A stretch of 39,459 bases of DNA from a virus. Under the pieces are notes generated by a model, which saw only the letters and a list, made by a program, of their open reading frames with translations, searched no databases and was not told where the DNA came from. Below are positions 8,271-16,489 of this stretch, in pieces. The translations under genes and the position numbers were made by a program. The number at the start of each line of letters is the position of its first letter. Within the stretch, counting starts at the first letter, position 1. The DNA lies in the IMG/VR virus record IMGVR_UViG_3300048597_000622, positions 1-39,459 of that record; one strand, written 5' to 3'.

Positions 8271-9767
8271 ATGGCCGATACGATCTATGACATTTGGGCT
8301 GGCGATAAGCTGGGCCGTCAGGAAGAGGCTGCCGAGCTCGAGGCTTTCCTCTTCCGCGAGACCGAATATCTGGCAGGTAAGAATCGCAAACAAGGATTTG
8401 TGCTGGGCCTCGACGCACCTTACGGCGAGGGCAAAAGCTGGTTCCTTGAGCGGTTCGCCAAGCAGTTAGCGTTCAATCATCCAGTCGCCCGTGTCGACGC
8501 ATGGGCGGACGATACTGGAAACGAGCCGTTGATTGCTCTCATGGCCGCTGTCGAGGATGCTCTTGAGCCTTACCTCAAGAAGAAAGAAATCAAGGATCAC
8601 TGGCGAAGAGCCAAGGGCTCATTAATTCCCGTCATCGGCAAAACGATCACCGCCGTCGCTGGCAAAGCCGTAGTGCGTTATGCTGGCGAGGAGCTTGGCG
8701 ATCACGTCAGAGACATATTGAACGATGGGGGCTCATCAGACACCGGTGCTAGTGCTTCCACCGAAGCCGGAGAAGCAGCGCTAGCCGAAATTGACAAGCT
8801 GTTCGACCGGCTCGGCGAAAGAATGCTGAGCGATTATCGCAAGAGGAAAAAGTCCACCGCAATCTTTAAGGAACGCCTCGCAAGCGTAGTTCAGGCACTC
8901 CCCGCCACCACGATGCATGCGCCGATTTACATTATCGTTGATGAACTCGACAGATGTCGTCCCAGCTATGCCATCCACATGCTCGAAGAAATTAAGCACA
9001 TCTTCGATGTTCCTGGCATTGTGTTTGTCATCGCGCTCCACGGTCAGCAGCTCGAAAGAAGCATAAAGGCAGTCTATGGCGCCGACTTTGAGTCGGACGA
9101 CTATCTTCGACGCTTTTTCTCACGCCGCTACCGTCTCTCTCGCCCTTCTGTGCTGGCACTCGCAGAGGAACTGTTCAATGATATTGGCGTCCAGACGAGC
9201 CAATTCGCCTACCCCGAATTCAGGTACGATGGACAAATCGGCTACCATACCGCCGCGAAGCTTGTTGCGACGGTGCTTGCTGCGTGGAAGGTCAATCCTC
9301 GCCAAATATATGCTGTTATGGACTGCATTCGGCTTTTCGCATCGTCGTGGAGATTCAAAGCACCTATCGAACTTGTGCTCCTGCTGAATGCGATCGTGAA
9401 TTTTGTAAGTGGCAGACCCGAACGTTGGCAGCATGGCATTCCCGAATATGGTGAGGCAATATTCAAGATCTGGGATACGAGCAAAGCTAATCCAACGTTA
9501 ACGGCCTTTACAGCTAATCAGCTTGTCGAAGTCTATATCCGAAGTATAAATGTGCCACTGCGAGAATTTGGCAACAGAGCGGAGTTAAGTCAGCCCGTTG
9601 CTTATGTACACAACCAGTTGCAACGCGAATTCATGCTGGAACACCAGTCGCGTCAGACGACTGGACAAAATTCTGTGAGCATTATTGGGTCATACGGCGA
9701 ACGTGTTGAGCGGGTCAGTAGGTTCGTTATGCCACCGAGCCCGGAGGTTCTGAGGGGGGCTGAGTGA
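8271..9767 (+). CDS. KAP-family P-loop NTPase (cargo, possible phage exclusion)
   Basis: A 498-residue NTPase. Walker A is GLDAPYGEGKS (46-56). Walker B with the KAP signature is IIVDELDRCRP (221-231). A strand VFVIALHGQQLERSI (251-265) and the YLRRFF motif (278-283) follow as in this family. KAP NTPases are named after Kidins220/ARMS and PifA; PifA of plasmid F excludes phage T7 at the membrane. Many members carry membrane helices between Walker A and B; here that interval holds only a moderately hydrophobic stretch (about 117-137), and the membrane part may be the small protein encoded just upstream. The start at 8271 follows AGGGG. The gene is visibly more AT-rich than its neighbours, and its stop is 4 bp from the stop of the convergent tail chaperone gene. 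Defence function is inferred. Confidence 0.85.
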   Translation: MADTIYDIWAGDKLGRQEEAAELEAFLFRETEYLAGKNRKQGFVLGLDAPYGEGKSWFLERFAKQLAFNHPVARVDAWADDTGNEPLIALMAAVEDALEPYLKKKEIKDHWRRAKGSLIPVIGKTITAVAGKAVVRYAGEELGDHVRDILNDGGSSDTGASASTEAGEAALAEIDKLFDRLGERMLSDYRKRKKSTAIFKERLASVVQALPATTMHAPIYIIVDELDRCRPSYAIHMLEEIKHIFDVPGIVFVIALHGQQLERSIKAVYGADFESDDYLRRFFSRRYRLSRPSVLALAEELFNDIGVQTSQFAYPEFRYDGQIGYHTAAKLVATVLAAWKVNPRQIYAVMDCIRLFASSWRFKAPIELVLLLNAIVNFVSGRPERWQHGIPEYGEAIFKIWDTSKANPTLTAFTANQLVEVYIRSINVPLREFGNRAELSQPVAYVHNQLQREFMLEHQSRQTTGQNSVSIIGSYGERVERVSRFVMPPSPEVLRGAE

Positions 9768-9771
9768 TTAT

Positions 9772-9906
9772 CTAGCGCTGATGAGTGCGTTGTCGTCGCG
9801 CCGCCTCGCGCTCATTCCATTCGGCCGCCGCCATCAGATCGTGCGGTGTCGCGGCCCAGAATTCGGATGGTGCCCAGCCCAGCCCGCCGATCGCAAACGA
9901 CTGCAT
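9772..9906 (-). CDS. Second tail assembly chaperone (short; start uncertain, possible -1 frameshift product)
   Basis: A short frame on the minus strand encodes a peptide typical of the small chaperone that follows the GTA-gp10-like gene: core FAIGGLGWAPSEFWAATP, then a charged helix. Counted from the ATG at 9906 it is 44 residues. The family-like segment begins slightly upstream (WLRR before the Met), and this frame is open without a stop back through the end of the preceding gene. So the product may start at the TTG at 9915, or be made by a -1 frameshift from the chaperone gene. Such G/GT fusions are usual just before tape measure genes. Confidence 0.6.
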   Translation of the reverse strand: MQSFAIGGLGWAPSEFWAATPHDLMAAAEWNEREAARRQRTHQR

Positions 9907-9932
9907 CCGCCGCAACCACGGCCGATCATCGT

Positions 9933-10334
9933 CTATTTCGTCGTCGGCTTCGGCGGCTGGGCTTTCCGCTCCCCCAGCGCGGTGTAACCCCCGGTCAGGG
10001 CGTTGAATAGCAGCGGGTGGATCGCCGCCCGGACCGCCAGCAGCAGGCCGCCATCCTCGGCATAGACCAGCTCGGCCGCCCGCGCCGGCTTGATCGTCGC
10101 CAGCGCCGTGTCGCGGTTGACCTTGGCCTCGGCGCGGATGGTCGCCGCGACGATGATGCCGACATGATCGAGCGACAGCCCGCCCGCTTCGATCTGGCGC
10201 ACCAGGTCGAACAGGCTGGCGCCGGTACCGGTCTCGATTTCGGCGATTGCCGCGAAACTGGGGCGCAGCCGATAGGCCACGCCCTCGAGCTCGAGATCGA
10301 CCGCGCCGATCGCCGACGGCTTGACCGCCGTCAT
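9933..10334 (-). CDS. Tail assembly chaperone, GTA gp10-like (Phage_TAC_11 type)
   Basis: A 133-residue protein matching the gene-transfer-agent gp10-like chaperones: an N-terminal beta segment (VDLELEGVAYRLRPSFAAIA) is followed by a helical body (EIETGTGASLFDLVRQI). These proteins coat the tape measure protein before the tail tube is built. The start at 10334 makes a TGATG overlap with the tail tube gene. Near its end the run CTGGGGGAG could allow a slip into the -1 frame that encodes the next chaperone. Confidence 0.75.
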   Translation of the reverse strand: MTAVKPSAIGAVDLELEGVAYRLRPSFAAIAEIETGTGASLFDLVRQIEAGGLSLDHVGIIVAATIRAEAKVNRDTALATIKPARAAELVYAEDGGLLLAVRAAIHPLLFNALTGGYTALGERKAQPPKPTTK

Positions 10335-10768
10335 CAGGCGAGCGCGTCGACAGTCGCCGCGGCCGCCGGCATCAGCATGATGTCGATCGAGCGCAGCTCG
10401 CCCTTGTTGTGGGTCTTGCTGAACTGGGTGATGACCATCGAGCATTCGAAGATCACGTCACCCGGATCGACGCCGGCGGCACCGCCCGACCGGATCTGGT
10501 ACACCTCGGCGGTGCCGCTGTCGTAGAGCGTCTGCATCCGCTGCACGCCGTTGGTGTCGGGAAAGTCCGGCCTGATCGACAGCGAAACCGACCGATCGCG
10601 CTCGGTCGGCAGATAGGTCTTGTCGGGATAGCTTTGCTTGTCGCTGGTCTCGATCGTCGACCGGCTGGTGCTGTGCGACAGGTTGCTCTGCCCCTTCGGC
10701 GCGTTGAACGTCGCGACAACGCTGCTCTGCACCCACAGCCAATCGAAACTTGCATCACTCTTTGCCAT
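10334..10768 (-). CDS. Major tail tube protein
   Basis: A 144-residue protein of tail tube size, located directly before the tail chaperones. The pattern (SDASFDWLWVQSS, YDSGTAEVYQIRS, DPGDVIFECSMVITQFS) fits TP901-1-like tail tube proteins with alternating beta strands. AAGGAG lies six bases before the ATG at 10768 and only three before the ATG at 10771, so the second ATG is preferred. Confidence 0.75.
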   Translation of the reverse strand: MAKSDASFDWLWVQSSVVATFNAPKGQSNLSHSTSRSTIETSDKQSYPDKTYLPTERDRSVSLSIRPDFPDTNGVQRMQTLYDSGTAEVYQIRSGGAAGVDPGDVIFECSMVITQFSKTHNKGELRSIDIMLMPAAAATVDALA

Positions 10769-10814
10769 CATCGTCTCCTTTCAAGGTCAATCCACGTCGA
10801 ATCGGCCGTCGACG

Positions 10815-11210
10815 TCAGTCGACGTAAAATCGGAACGTCAGCACGCGCCCGTAAAGCGGCCCGCCGGCCTCGGCCGGCACCGCGCTCGGCTGCTCCTGGA
10901 CGAAATGCGCGACCGTGAAGCTGCGCCCTGGCCCGGTCATCGCCGCCCCGGTCATCCGCACGACGACGGCATCGGCCACCGCCTCCATCGCCGCCGGCGA
11001 AAATGTCTGCGACCACACCTCGATGCCGGCGGTGTACCAGCTCGACGGGTCGCCCTTTTCCTCCGATGCCTCGGCGATGATGTCGCCGATCAGGATATGG
11101 TTGAGCGCGAGGTTCGCCGGCGGGTTCGAATGCACCGGCGCGCCAAGCGATGGCGCCGCCGCCAGCCGCGCAAAGATCGCCGCGCGGCTGGCGGCGCGAA
11201 ACCGGCTCAT
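10815..11210 (-). CDS. Tail terminator / tail completion protein (DUF3168-like)
   Basis: A 131-residue protein opening with AIFARLAAAPSLGAPVHSN and later containing HILIGDIIAEASEEKGD and a C-terminal strand VLTFRFYVD. This layout fits DUF3168/gp17-like tail completion proteins, which cap the tail tube at the head side. The order connector, gp10-like, this gene, tail tube is canonical for HK97-type phages. It starts in a short overlap with the preceding gene. Confidence 0.7.
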   Translation of the reverse strand: MSRFRAASRAAIFARLAAAPSLGAPVHSNPPANLALNHILIGDIIAEASEEKGDPSSWYTAGIEVWSQTFSPAAMEAVADAVVVRMTGAAMTGPGRSFTVAHFVQEQPSAVPAEAGGPLYGRVLTFRFYVD

Positions 11211-11809
11211 CCGCCCCCCGTCAGATTCGACCAGGCCGCAGCACGCAGGCCGCGATCATAGACCCGCAGCAGCACCGGCCCGATTTCACCGCGCGCCCAG
11301 TACCGGACCTTGCCGAAGGTGATATCGTACCGCCCCGGCGCGATCGGGCTGATCGCGCGGGTGTAGCGCACCGAGTAGCGGTTGCGGGTTCCCGAAAAGC
11401 CGGTGACCAGCGACGCGGCTGGCGGCAGGGCGCGCACGCTCGCCCGCGACCGCTGCGCCCGCTGCCCGCGACCCGCATCGAGGATGAAACCATAAAAACC
11501 GCGCTGCGCCGCGTCGCGGGTCAACAGCCCTGCCGACAACCGCAGGTCGGCGGCATCGACCTTGGTCGACAGCAGCGACACCAGCCCGCCCGCCGGCCGC
11601 CAGCGCCGTTCATAGATGCTCGGTGGCGGCCCCTTGCGGCGTGGCACCCCGGCCTTCATCCGCGCATCCAGCCGCGGCTGGAATGCTGTCAGTTCGGCAA
11701 CCATCGCCTCGCGCAACGCCACCGGCAGAATAGCGATCGTCGTCGACACCTGGGCAAAGGCCCGCGTCGCGCTGATCCGCTCGCCGCCACCTGGCACAAA
11801 TCCCGTCAC
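11207..11809 (-). CDS. HK97 gp10-like head-tail protein
   Basis: A 200-residue protein in the HK97-gp10 slot between the head closure protein and the tail terminator. The middle holds a basic stretch (GVPRRKGPPPSIYERRWR) and the C-terminal half is beta-rich and basic. It probably takes part in head-tail joining. The GTG at 11809 overlaps the preceding TGA (GTGA) and is preferred over the ATG at 11827, which would overlap more deeply. The family call depends on order. Confidence 0.6.
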   Translation of the reverse strand: MTGFVPGGGERISATRAFAQVSTTIAILPVALREAMVAELTAFQPRLDARMKAGVPRRKGPPPSIYERRWRPAGGLVSLLSTKVDAADLRLSAGLLTRDAAQRGFYGFILDAGRGQRAQRSRASVRALPPAASLVTGFSGTRNRYSVRYTRAISPIAPGRYDITFGKVRYWARGEIGPVLLRVYDRGLRAAAWSNLTGGG

Positions 11810-12132
11810 GCGGCGCGCCCTTCGCACAGCAGCACCGTCCAGGCGTGGTCGATGCTCGGCAACACGGCGCGAATGTCCATGACCTGCCCCCCGCTTGCCC
11901 AGCGCAGCCGCTGGCCGGTGTCGATCGGCCGCCGGCGGATCGTCACCCGAAACTGCACCGTCGTCGTGGCGATCGCCGCCTGCGCAGCCTCGCCGCCGCG
12001 CAACGCCTCGACCTTGGCGCGGATCGTCTTCACTGTCGTCCAGTCGCCGGTCTGCCCGCCCGAGCCATCGGCGACTGCCGGCGGGTTCTGCAGCACCAGG
12101 CGCTCGCGCAGCTCGCCGGCGTTGATCGTCAT
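11806..12132 (-). CDS. Head closure protein (SPP1 gp16-like)
   Basis: A 108-residue protein of the phage head-tail joining family: it opens INAGELRERLVLQNP, continues with GDWTTVKTIRAKVEALRGGE and has a beta core. Such proteins close the connector and stop DNA leaking from the head. Its stop overlaps the GTG of the next gene. Confidence 0.8.
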   Translation of the reverse strand: MTINAGELRERLVLQNPPAVADGSGGQTGDWTTVKTIRAKVEALRGGEAAQAAIATTTVQFRVTIRRRPIDTGQRLRWASGGQVMDIRAVLPSIDHAWTVLLCEGRAA

Positions 12133-12148
12133 CGTTGGTCGCCTGCGC

Positions 12149-12730
12149 TCATGCCAGCAACCGCCAGCGCCAGGGGTTGATCAGATCGCGAATGTCGCGC
12201 GGCAATCGCCCGGTGCCGGTGTCGGGGTCGCCGATGCCGTCGCGATCGGCGTGGAGATAGCCGGCCAGCTTGCAGATCGCCGTGACGATCGGCTCCGGCG
12301 CCAGCACAAAGCCGGCGCTGGCGTTGATCGTGATCACCGGATCGTCGGCCAGCGCCGGCCAGCTCGTCCCCGCCGCCGGGCGCACGCTGGTGACGCCGCC
12401 CTGGCTGACACGCGCCACCCATCCGGTCGTGCCGGCGGTCCAGGCGGTGACCACCTGCCCGGGCGCGGTAAAGCTGACCAGGTCGACCGAATTGACCGGC
12501 ATCGACAGCGTCAGCGATCCGGCGTCCGGCCAGCCTTCGCAGATCCCGCGCACCGTCTGCACCGCGATCGGCCGGCCCAGCCACGCCTCGATCAGCGTCC
12601 GCGCCGTGATGCCGAAGCCGAGCAGCGCCGCATCGTCGTCGCCGGCGTCGGCGCGGACATGGTTGCGCAACTGGCCCAGCGTCACCGGCTCGCTCGCCGG
12701 CTCGGCGATCGCTCGCATAATTATGCGCAT
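12149..12730 (-). CDS. Head-tail connector (gp6/Phage_connect-like)
   Basis: A 193-residue protein. Its N-terminal part (EPVTLGQLRNHVRADAGDDD) is the hallmark start of phage connector proteins of the gp6/gp15 type, followed by a helix with ITARTLIEAWLGRPI. The protein forms the ring between portal and head closure protein. It starts two bases beyond the stop of the preceding gene; a second Met (codon 5) could also serve. Confidence 0.8.
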   Translation of the reverse strand: MRIIMRAIAEPASEPVTLGQLRNHVRADAGDDDAALLGFGITARTLIEAWLGRPIAVQTVRGICEGWPDAGSLTLSMPVNSVDLVSFTAPGQVVTAWTAGTTGWVARVSQGGVTSVRPAAGTSWPALADDPVITINASAGFVLAPEPIVTAICKLAGYLHADRDGIGDPDTGTGRLPRDIRDLINPWRWRLLA

Positions 12731-12731
12731 A

Positions 12732-13103
12732 TCATGCCCCCACCGGCCCGATGCGGACCGCGACTGTCGCGACCAGCGTGCGGCCGGTGCTGGTGATGAT
12801 CGCGTTGGTCAGCTCGTAAACCCGGCGATAGACGCCGCCGCTGACCAGGCACGTCGTCACCGCGCCGGCATAGGAGGAACTGTCGGCATCCACGGTCAGC
12901 CCGCCCGCCTCGCTCGGCGTCGCGCTCCACGTCGAACTGGCGATGCTCTCGCCGGCCTCGAGGTCCCAGGCGATCGGAAAATCGATCGACGACCCCGCCG
13001 CCTTCAGAACAAACGAGCCTTGCCCAAGCCGCACCAGCGACGGCTCGATCTCGCCGACAAGGCCAACGCTGGCGAAGAAGATGATGAAAAATGGTGCGAT
13101 CAT
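12732..13103 (-). CDS. Ig-like virion protein, probable fiber adaptor
   Basis: A 123-residue protein with a short hydrophobic N-terminus (IAPFFIIFFASVGLVG) and then one beta-sandwich-like domain (GSSIDFPIAWDLEAGESIAS and VYELTNAIITSTGRTLVATV). Small proteins with this pattern occur beside phage fiber genes and are thought to join fibers to the virion. The ATG at 13103 overlaps the stop of the large fiber gene (ATGA); the longer frame upstream is a shadow. The hydrophobic start could be a signal peptide or a membrane helix, which is unusual for a virion protein. Confidence 0.55.
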   Translation of the reverse strand: MIAPFFIIFFASVGLVGEIEPSLVRLGQGSFVLKAAGSSIDFPIAWDLEAGESIASSTWSATPSEAGGLTVDADSSSYAGAVTTCLVSGGVYRRVYELTNAIITSTGRTLVATVAVRIGPVGA

Positions 13104-15778
13104 ACCCGCTCCAACACCCCGGCATCGGCCGGTGCCGACCGCGCCGTGCCGGCGAAATCGCGATCGCATTGCCCGCGGATGACGCGGCCGAGCGCCGGCG
13201 ACGCGCCGGTCAGCGTGTAATCGCCGCCGCCGGCATCGGTGCCCAGCACCGACCGGTCGCTGGTGTACCCCGGCGACAGCGCGCCGGTGTAACCCGTCAC
13301 CGACCGCGCCCCCGAATATTCGAGCGGGAAGCTCGGCGCGCCGACGCGCCGCGAGCAATCGACGTTGCCCTCGTGGCAGACGCCATAAAGCATCGACCAG
13401 GCCGCGATCATCTGCGGGCGCCAGGCATTGCCATCACCGCGCGCCGCCGAGGTCGCGGCGTCCTGGAAATCGTCGTGCTTCGTCGGCAGCCAGTCGAAGA
13501 TGTTGCCGGCGACGCGATTGACGAAGGCGTCGTTGAGCGTGTCGTTGACATCGCTCAGATTGGCGAAGTTCTGGCCGACGATGGTCGAGACAATGGCGGT
13601 GATCGACAGCGGCGCACCGCCCAAGGTCGCAGCGAGCTGGAAATTGTTGGCGGCGGTGTTGACGACGAAATAGGTCGTGCCGTTCGTCAGGCCGGTGATC
13701 GTCGGCGCGCTCAGGGTGGTATAGTATCGGACCTGGTTGCCGTTGGCGAAGCCATGCGCGGTCGACACGATGGCATTCGCCGAAACGCCGGTGTCGCCGC
13801 GCAGCAGCAGCGATCGAACCGGCGGGTCGCTGTAAAAGGTGTTGCTGCGCTCGCCGGCGAAGGTGTTGCCCTCGATGATGTTGTAACTCATCGTCATCAG
13901 CTCGTTTTCGCCGATGGCGTAAAAGGCTTCCGGCCAGGCGCCGATGCGCTCGAACAGATTGTTGAACATCGCGAAGCGCCGCACGCTCTCGTTGCGCGTG
14001 CCCGCCGTCGCCGCCGGCAGCTTGCTGACCCGCAGCACCGAGCTGCCGATCGACCGCATGTCGTTGTGCGCAAGGATCAGGTCCTCGGCCTGCCCCGGCA
14101 GCGTCGGCAACAGCCAGCCCTGATAGGCGGCGCTGGTCTGAATGGCGGCGAGGCTGGTGTCTTCGGTCCAGGGAATGAACCGGTTTTTCACCGCGCACTG
14201 AAAGACGCTGACGAAGCGCGAATGCTCGCAATTGCGCAGCAGGTTGCAGCGCTGGTTGCCGGCCGAGATGTTCGATGCGGTGCGCCACCAGCGCGTGCGC
14301 GTGATCTGCCAGTTGAACGTGCCGGCGGTCGGCACCGTGCCGCTGACCGGGGCCGTCGTGTCGGTTTCGAGACCGCTGCGACCGCGAACCAGGCAATCGT
14401 CGGCCTGCAGCGTTTCCTGCGTCGAGGTGAACATGGTCGCGCCGCCGATCTCCCACGTCAGCCGCTCGAGGCGGACGCGCTGGATGCGGTTGACGTTGCG
14501 CGAGGTCGCGACCTGCAGGATGCAGTTGGCGCGCGGGTTGCTGTCATCGGGGTCGCCGATGATGCGGATCGGGATCTCGACCGCGTTGACGCCGAAGCTG
14601 ACCGCGCCAGCGCCGGCGCCATCGGCATGCGTGCCGGGCGCCAGCACCAGCTTCATCCCGTCGATGCTCCGCGTGATCGCCGCCTGGCCATTGGCGGCGG
14701 CGAGCGTGCGATTGAACAGATAGCCCGCCTCGAGGGCTGTGTTGATGTCCTTGGGCCGCGACGCCGCCGTGACCGCCTTGGCCCCCGCCAGCGTCGTCTG
14801 CACCATGCCGGCGGCGGCAGTGGTCGTGCCGCTGACCGGATCGAGATAGGCGAACATCGCGCCATAGCGCGTGCCGGCCGGGTCATAGCCGACGACATAA
14901 GGCGCGGCGGCGTTGACCGAGCGCGCATCGGCGCGCAGCGTCGCCATGCTCCGCGTGCCGGCGGTGTCGGTCGGCCGCATTGACCCGAGCCAGGGATAGA
15001 CTTCGGCATCGCAGCGCAGCAGCCCGGCGGTCAGCGCCGTCGCGGTCGAAGGGTCGATTTCCAGCGTGTAGCAGCGCAGATTGTCGCTCATGCTGTTGTC
15101 GGTCGCCAGCGCGGTCGTCCAGGCGGTCTTGGTGGTGGTGCCATCGGTGACGGTGAACTTGACCCCGGCAACCGGCTGAAACCCGTTCGGGTGATGCGAG
15201 ACGACCAGCAGCGACACCCGGAACGTGCCATTGACCACCGCCAGCTGCGGCAGCGCCCAGCGCATGATCGGGATCGGCGCGACGATGGTCGAATTGTTGG
15301 TGACGACAATACCCGACGCCGCCGCCTCGCCGGTGCGCCACCCGGCGGCGACCGCCAGGCGCAGGTTCGTGTCGGTAGCGTAGATATGTTCGGACAGCGC
15401 GATGCGCACCCGGATCATGCCGCCGCCCAGGTCGGTTTCGTCGATGCGCGCCGCCTGCAGGACGCCGCTGACGACTTCCGCGGCAACGCGCAGCGGCTTG
15501 GTGCCGACCAGGGTCCGGTTGAGCGTGGCAGCGACCGCCTCGCCACCCGAGGGCGCGAAGCCGGCGTGCTGCGATGACAGCACCACCTTCGGCGTCGCAT
15601 CCGGCGTCAGGTCATAGGCAAGTAACGTGCCCGGCGCCGCGATGACATCGAGCCGCAACACCCAGCCATCGGCCTCGATCGAGGCGGCGACGATGTTCGA
15701 TGCCGCTTCGACCGCTGGCACGGACACGCCGCGCCGCGCGCCGATCTGCGCGACGCCGGGGACCTTGATCTCGATCAT
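13100..15778 (-). CDS. Large fiber or spike protein, parallel beta-helix type, in the head module
   Basis: An 892-residue protein. The N-terminal half is beta-rich; the middle (about 340-640) shows the irregular Asn/Gly/Val repeats of right-handed beta-helix spikes (HNDMRS, MFNNLFERIG, SYNIIEGNTF). At about 680-745 there is a domain of the type STAHGFANGNQVRYYT with YFVVNTAANNFQLA that recurs in phage fibers. It probably binds a surface polysaccharide or decorates the capsid. It lies between the capsid and connector genes, not at the tail tip. The start at 15778 is a TGATG overlap. A catalytic site cannot be assigned. Confidence 0.65.
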   Translation of the reverse strand: MIEIKVPGVAQIGARRGVSVPAVEAASNIVAASIEADGWVLRLDVIAAPGTLLAYDLTPDATPKVVLSSQHAGFAPSGGEAVAATLNRTLVGTKPLRVAAEVVSGVLQAARIDETDLGGGMIRVRIALSEHIYATDTNLRLAVAAGWRTGEAAASGIVVTNNSTIVAPIPIMRWALPQLAVVNGTFRVSLLVVSHHPNGFQPVAGVKFTVTDGTTTKTAWTTALATDNSMSDNLRCYTLEIDPSTATALTAGLLRCDAEVYPWLGSMRPTDTAGTRSMATLRADARSVNAAAPYVVGYDPAGTRYGAMFAYLDPVSGTTTAAAGMVQTTLAGAKAVTAASRPKDINTALEAGYLFNRTLAAANGQAAITRSIDGMKLVLAPGTHADGAGAGAVSFGVNAVEIPIRIIGDPDDSNPRANCILQVATSRNVNRIQRVRLERLTWEIGGATMFTSTQETLQADDCLVRGRSGLETDTTAPVSGTVPTAGTFNWQITRTRWWRTASNISAGNQRCNLLRNCEHSRFVSVFQCAVKNRFIPWTEDTSLAAIQTSAAYQGWLLPTLPGQAEDLILAHNDMRSIGSSVLRVSKLPAATAGTRNESVRRFAMFNNLFERIGAWPEAFYAIGENELMTMSYNIIEGNTFAGERSNTFYSDPPVRSLLLRGDTGVSANAIVSTAHGFANGNQVRYYTTLSAPTITGLTNGTTYFVVNTAANNFQLAATLGGAPLSITAIVSTIVGQNFANLSDVNDTLNDAFVNRVAGNIFDWLPTKHDDFQDAATSAARGDGNAWRPQMIAAWSMLYGVCHEGNVDCSRRVGAPSFPLEYSGARSVTGYTGALSPGYTSDRSVLGTDAGGGDYTLTGASPALGRVIRGQCDRDFAGTARSAPADAGVLERV

Positions 15779-16425
15779 CAGTAAAGCTCGATCACCGAAA
15801 CGCTTTGCGACCCTGCCGCCGTGACGGCGAAGATTGCCGCCGCCGTCGGCAGCGTGATCGACGCGCCGACAACCCCGGGCAACAGCGCGCCATTGGTGGG
15901 ACTGACGCCGGTCGGCCCGATCCAGACCGCCGTCGTGCCGAGCTGCTCGATCGTGACGCTCTCGCGTCCGGCCCGCGCCGCCACGATCACGCCTGGGGTC
16001 GTCGTCACCGAGGCCTGCGCCGTCGCCAGCGCGGCCGTGCCGGTGCCGATCGTGCGCAGCGGGTTAGCCGTAACGCCCAGGTCGGCGTCGGACGCATCGC
16101 GCAACGCAATCTTGAACCGGCCATTGGCCAGCGCCGCCGGCACCAGCGCGATCAGGGCCGTTAGCCGCTGCGCGATGCGCTGCAACCGGCCGTTGAGCCC
16201 GGCCGTGGCGGTATCGCTCGCCGGCGCCGTCTCGCTCGTCGCGCCGATCGCCGCGGCGGCCGGCGTGTCGAGCGCCACCGGCAATCCGGCCGCACTGGTC
16301 ACCTCGTTGGCGACCCCTTCGCCGCCCCACGTCGTCTTGTTCCGAGAAAAAATCGACCCCGAAATCAGGTCGATCGCGAATTCCTTGGCTGCATCGGCAA
16401 CCGCCGACAAAGTCCCATAGGCCAT
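15778..16425 (-). CDS. Virion structural protein, fiber-associated
   Basis: A 215-residue protein with an N-terminal helical part (MAYGTLSAVADAAKEFAIDL), an Ala/Thr-rich low-complexity middle, and a C-terminal beta domain (ESVTIEQLGTTAVWIGPTG) like those that present tips or bind neighbours. It lies upstream of the large fiber gene with a TGATG joint, so it may be the fiber base or a head fiber. No family is recognised. Confidence 0.55.
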   Translation of the reverse strand: MAYGTLSAVADAAKEFAIDLISGSIFSRNKTTWGGEGVANEVTSAAGLPVALDTPAAAAIGATSETAPASDTATAGLNGRLQRIAQRLTALIALVPAALANGRFKIALRDASDADLGVTANPLRTIGTGTAALATAQASVTTTPGVIVAARAGRESVTIEQLGTTAVWIGPTGVSPTNGALLPGVVGASITLPTAAAIFAVTAAGSQSVSVIELY

Positions 16426-16458
16426 CGTCAGCCCTCCCGATGTTGCGTGTGAAAGGGT

Positions 16459-16480
16459 GGCCGGACCCGAAGGCCCGGCC
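16459..16480 (-). terminator. Hairpin with TTCG loop between decoration and fiber genes
   Basis: A perfect 9-bp GC-rich stem (one G-T pair) closing a TTCG tetraloop on the minus strand, in the gap between the decoration-like gene and the next gene. The T run after it is short (ACCCTTTC), so it may pause transcription or protect the 3' end of the capsid/decoration message without stopping all of it. Confidence 0.5.
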
Positions 16481-16489
16481 GAAGCGGCA

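Noticed and set aside
10803-10821. Inverted repeat at the end of the tail terminator gene as a terminator
   Set aside because: The 7-bp arms are made of GTCGAC-type palindromes and no T run follows.
13091-14983. Long plus-strand open frame opposite the fiber gene
   Set aside because: Same shadow pattern with no protein-like motifs; several minus-strand joints (ATGA, TGATG) support the fiber reading.
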